NCBI RefSeq assembly: GCF_900103955.1
Contig: NZ_FNIL01000001.1
Span: 496,001 to 560,000 of the forward strand
Length of the DNA: 64,000 nt
Source: Alkalicoccus daliensis
Lineage (GTDB): Bacteria; Bacillota; Bacilli; Bacillales; Salisediminibacteriaceae
Direction of reading: 5' to 3'
Shown: positions 62,867 to 64,000 of the stretch, one piece after another
Numbering within the stretch: position 1 is the first letter of the stretch
How the letters are laid out: each line of letters opens with the position of its first letter
Translations under genes and position numbers: made by a program
Notes under the pieces: model-generated
The model's database searches: none
What the model was told of the DNA's origin: nothing
What the model saw: the letters and a program-made list of their open reading frames with translations, nothing else

Positions 62867-63574
62867 GTGATGATAAAACATATACCAAACGGAATAACCT
62901 TATCCAATCTGTTATTTGGATTTATGTCTATAGGTGCAACAAGTATTGGAGATTATCAGAATGCTGCGATATTTATATTGATAGGAATGATGCTTGACAG
63001 CATGGATGGATGGACTGCAAGAAAATTAGGGGTAGAATCCACTTTTGGAAAGGAACTCGACTCACTTGCAGACATTGTCACCTTTGGGGCCGCTCCTGCT
63101 ATGCTGATATTCGGTACAACTTTTACAGACCTTGGTTTTATCGGATTACTCATTGCTGGTACGTTCCCAATTTTTGGGGCAATTCGTCTTGCTAGATTTA
63201 ACATTGATTCCGATACTTCCACTAAAAGCTACTTTACAGGTGTACCGATAACTGCTGCAGGAGGGATCATCGCTTTATTAACTTTATTTAACTATGCACT
63301 TCCACAGGCAGCTATCTCTGCAGTATATATGCTTTTATGCATTTTGATGGTCAGTAAAATTCCAGTTCCCAGTTTAAAGAATGTTCCGATTCCTAAGTAT
63401 ACGATAATTATTACGGCTCTTCTTATTTCAATCATAATTGTAACCCGGTACAATGCAATGATTGAATATTCAAATTTAATAATTGTAGCTATTATATTAT
63501 ATATTCTGTTTCTGATAATTTTCCTTTTTTTAAAGAAAAAACGAATAAAAAGAGCAGAGGACTATGGCAACTGA
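62867..63574 (+). CDS. pssA: CDP-diacylglycerol-serine O-phosphatidyltransferase
   Basis: Membrane enzyme that makes phosphatidylserine for phosphatidylethanolamine. 235 residues with the CDP-alcohol phosphatidyltransferase motif D-G-x2-A-R-x8-G-x3-D-x3-D fully present (DGWTARK ... GKELDSLAD, about residues 44-67), followed by several membrane segments and a basic C-terminus. It is longer than B. subtilis PssA. Start: GTG 62867 or ATG 62870; GGGAGGGAG lies 11-14 bases upstream. Psd is not adjacent. Confidence 0.92.
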   Translation: MMIKHIPNGITLSNLLFGFMSIGATSIGDYQNAAIFILIGMMLDSMDGWTARKLGVESTFGKELDSLADIVTFGAAPAMLIFGTTFTDLGFIGLLIAGTFPIFGAIRLARFNIDSDTSTKSYFTGVPITAAGGIIALLTLFNYALPQAAISAVYMLLCILMVSKIPVPSLKNVPIPKYTIIITALLISIIIVTRYNAMIEYSNLIIVAIILYILFLIIFLFLKKKRIKRAEDYGN

Positions 63575-63597
63575 CGGTCATAGGTCCTCTGCCTTTT
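63554..63597 (+). terminator. pssA terminator
   Basis: GCAGAGGACTATG and CATAGGTCCTCTGC pair with one bulge and are followed by CTTTTT. The stem overlaps the pssA stop codon. Confidence 0.85.
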
Positions 63598-63753
63598 TAA
63601 TTTTTCTGCAGTCTAACATGCTGGAAAACCAGCAGTAATTTATTTCTTAAATAACAGGCTTCACTAATTGAGAAGGTGCTTGGCACAGTGTCCACTATCT
63701 TTACACAAGAAGCTCATAATAGACAAGATTGATTTATCAAGCACTTATTATCT

Positions 63754-64000
63754 TTATTTATCTTGATCGGAATCTGAAGTGCCATGATCCATCGCGTCAT
63801 TTAAGTGACCCTGCCGCAGGCGGTCTCTTTGGCCACTCTGCATAGTACTCGTTACTTCTTCCTCCACAGGTCTTCTATTTTCCTGGAGCTGGTCACTGTA
63901 TTCAACCTTTGTTTTAGCAGTAGGCTGAACCTCCAGACGTTCTTCAGGGATTTCTTCTCCACTCACCTGGCATATTCCATAAGTTCCTTTTTCTATCTGC
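63754..64000 (-). CDS. YteA-type TraR/DksA zinc-finger protein, 5' end outside the window
   Basis: The frame is open from the right edge to a stop at 63754. It begins IEKGTYGICQVSGEEIPEE and continues RLEVQPTAKTKVEY, the C-terminal zinc-ribbon region of the TraR/DksA family, closest in pattern to Bacillus YteA sporulation-type proteins. The first CxxC has become C-Q-V-S and the second pair is lost, so zinc is probably not bound. The tail is acidic and polar. The true start lies beyond position 64000; an internal GTG at 63966 should not be taken as the start. Confidence 0.75.
   Translation of the reverse strand, partial: QIEKGTYGICQVSGEEIPEERLEVQPTAKTKVEYSDQLQENRRPVEEEVTSTMQSGQRDRLRQGHLNDAMDHGTSDSDQDK

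Overview
The window is a continuous piece of a low-GC Gram-positive chromosome, almost certainly a member of the Bacillaceae (Bacillales). The evidence is the Bacillus-type arginine cluster (argCJBD-carAB-argF), a proline T-box before proBA, a lysine riboswitch before dapA, AddAB in place of RecBCD, a YpcP-type 5'-3' exonuclease, a YkpA-type ABC-F ATPase, a YteA/DksA-type protein at the right edge, strong GGAGG-type ribosome binding sites with frequent TTG/GTG starts, and candidate TnrA, CodY, AhrC/ArgR and LexA operators of the Bacillus type. Genus and species cannot be read from the sequence. No rRNA, tRNA, CRISPR array, transposase or prophage block was seen.

Layout. 0-4 kb: a reverse-strand operon of an ammonium channel (amtB), a DUF294 nucleotidyltransferase-like protein and a DEDDh exonuclease, with a textbook TnrA/GlnR box upstream. 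4-6.5 kb: a membrane acyltransferase and a serine hydrolase, convergent on a shared terminator. 6.5-8.6 kb: a glycine riboswitch with two terminators, then an ACT-domain protein and a UPF0210/DUF711 protein. 8.6-11.4 kb: T-box and proBA. 11.4-13.3 kb: typA. 14-18.8 kb: an AbrB-family membrane protein, an orphan tyrosine recombinase with an inverted-repeat region, a DCC-family protein, a BtuF-like binding protein, the 5'-3' exonuclease and a DUF6884-like protein. 18.9-32.4 kb: amino-acid biosynthesis (ilvE, argH, argG, argF, carB, carA, argD, argB, argJ, argC), all on the reverse strand. 32.4-38.4 kb: cardiolipin synthase and a stress/redox group (ring-cleaving dioxygenase, serine hydrolase, MsrA, MsrAB, Ohr). 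38.8-43.6 kb: a C45-type hydrolase, a GNAT-like protein, a two-domain gamma-glutamylcyclotransferase and two proteins of unknown function. 44.6-53.5 kb: an ABC-F ATPase and addAB. 54.3-64 kb: a FAD monooxygenase, a TVP38 membrane protein, a glycine/D-amino-acid oxidase-like enzyme, riboswitch-controlled dapA, a YihY protein, two small ORFs, an AI-2E-family transporter, a divergent PRPP synthetase-like protein, pssA and a truncated YteA-type gene.

How the genes work together. The arginine block holds every step from N-acetylglutamate to arginine, with its own carbamoyl-phosphate synthetase, driven by two near-consensus promoters. Proline, lysine, glycine and branched-chain amino acid genes each carry a recognisable or candidate control element, so much of the window is amino-acid/nitrogen metabolism under metabolite control. 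Several gaps above 300 bp carry degenerate GC-richer dispersed repeats rather than genes.

Best candidates for poorly described biology: the glycine-riboswitch/ACT/DUF711 unit, the TnrA-controlled AmtB-DUF294-DEDDh operon, a PRPP synthetase paralog with altered active-site loops, and a family of about 300-bp intergenic repeats with a conserved promoter-like 5' end. All calls are from reading the sequence; no database search was possible.
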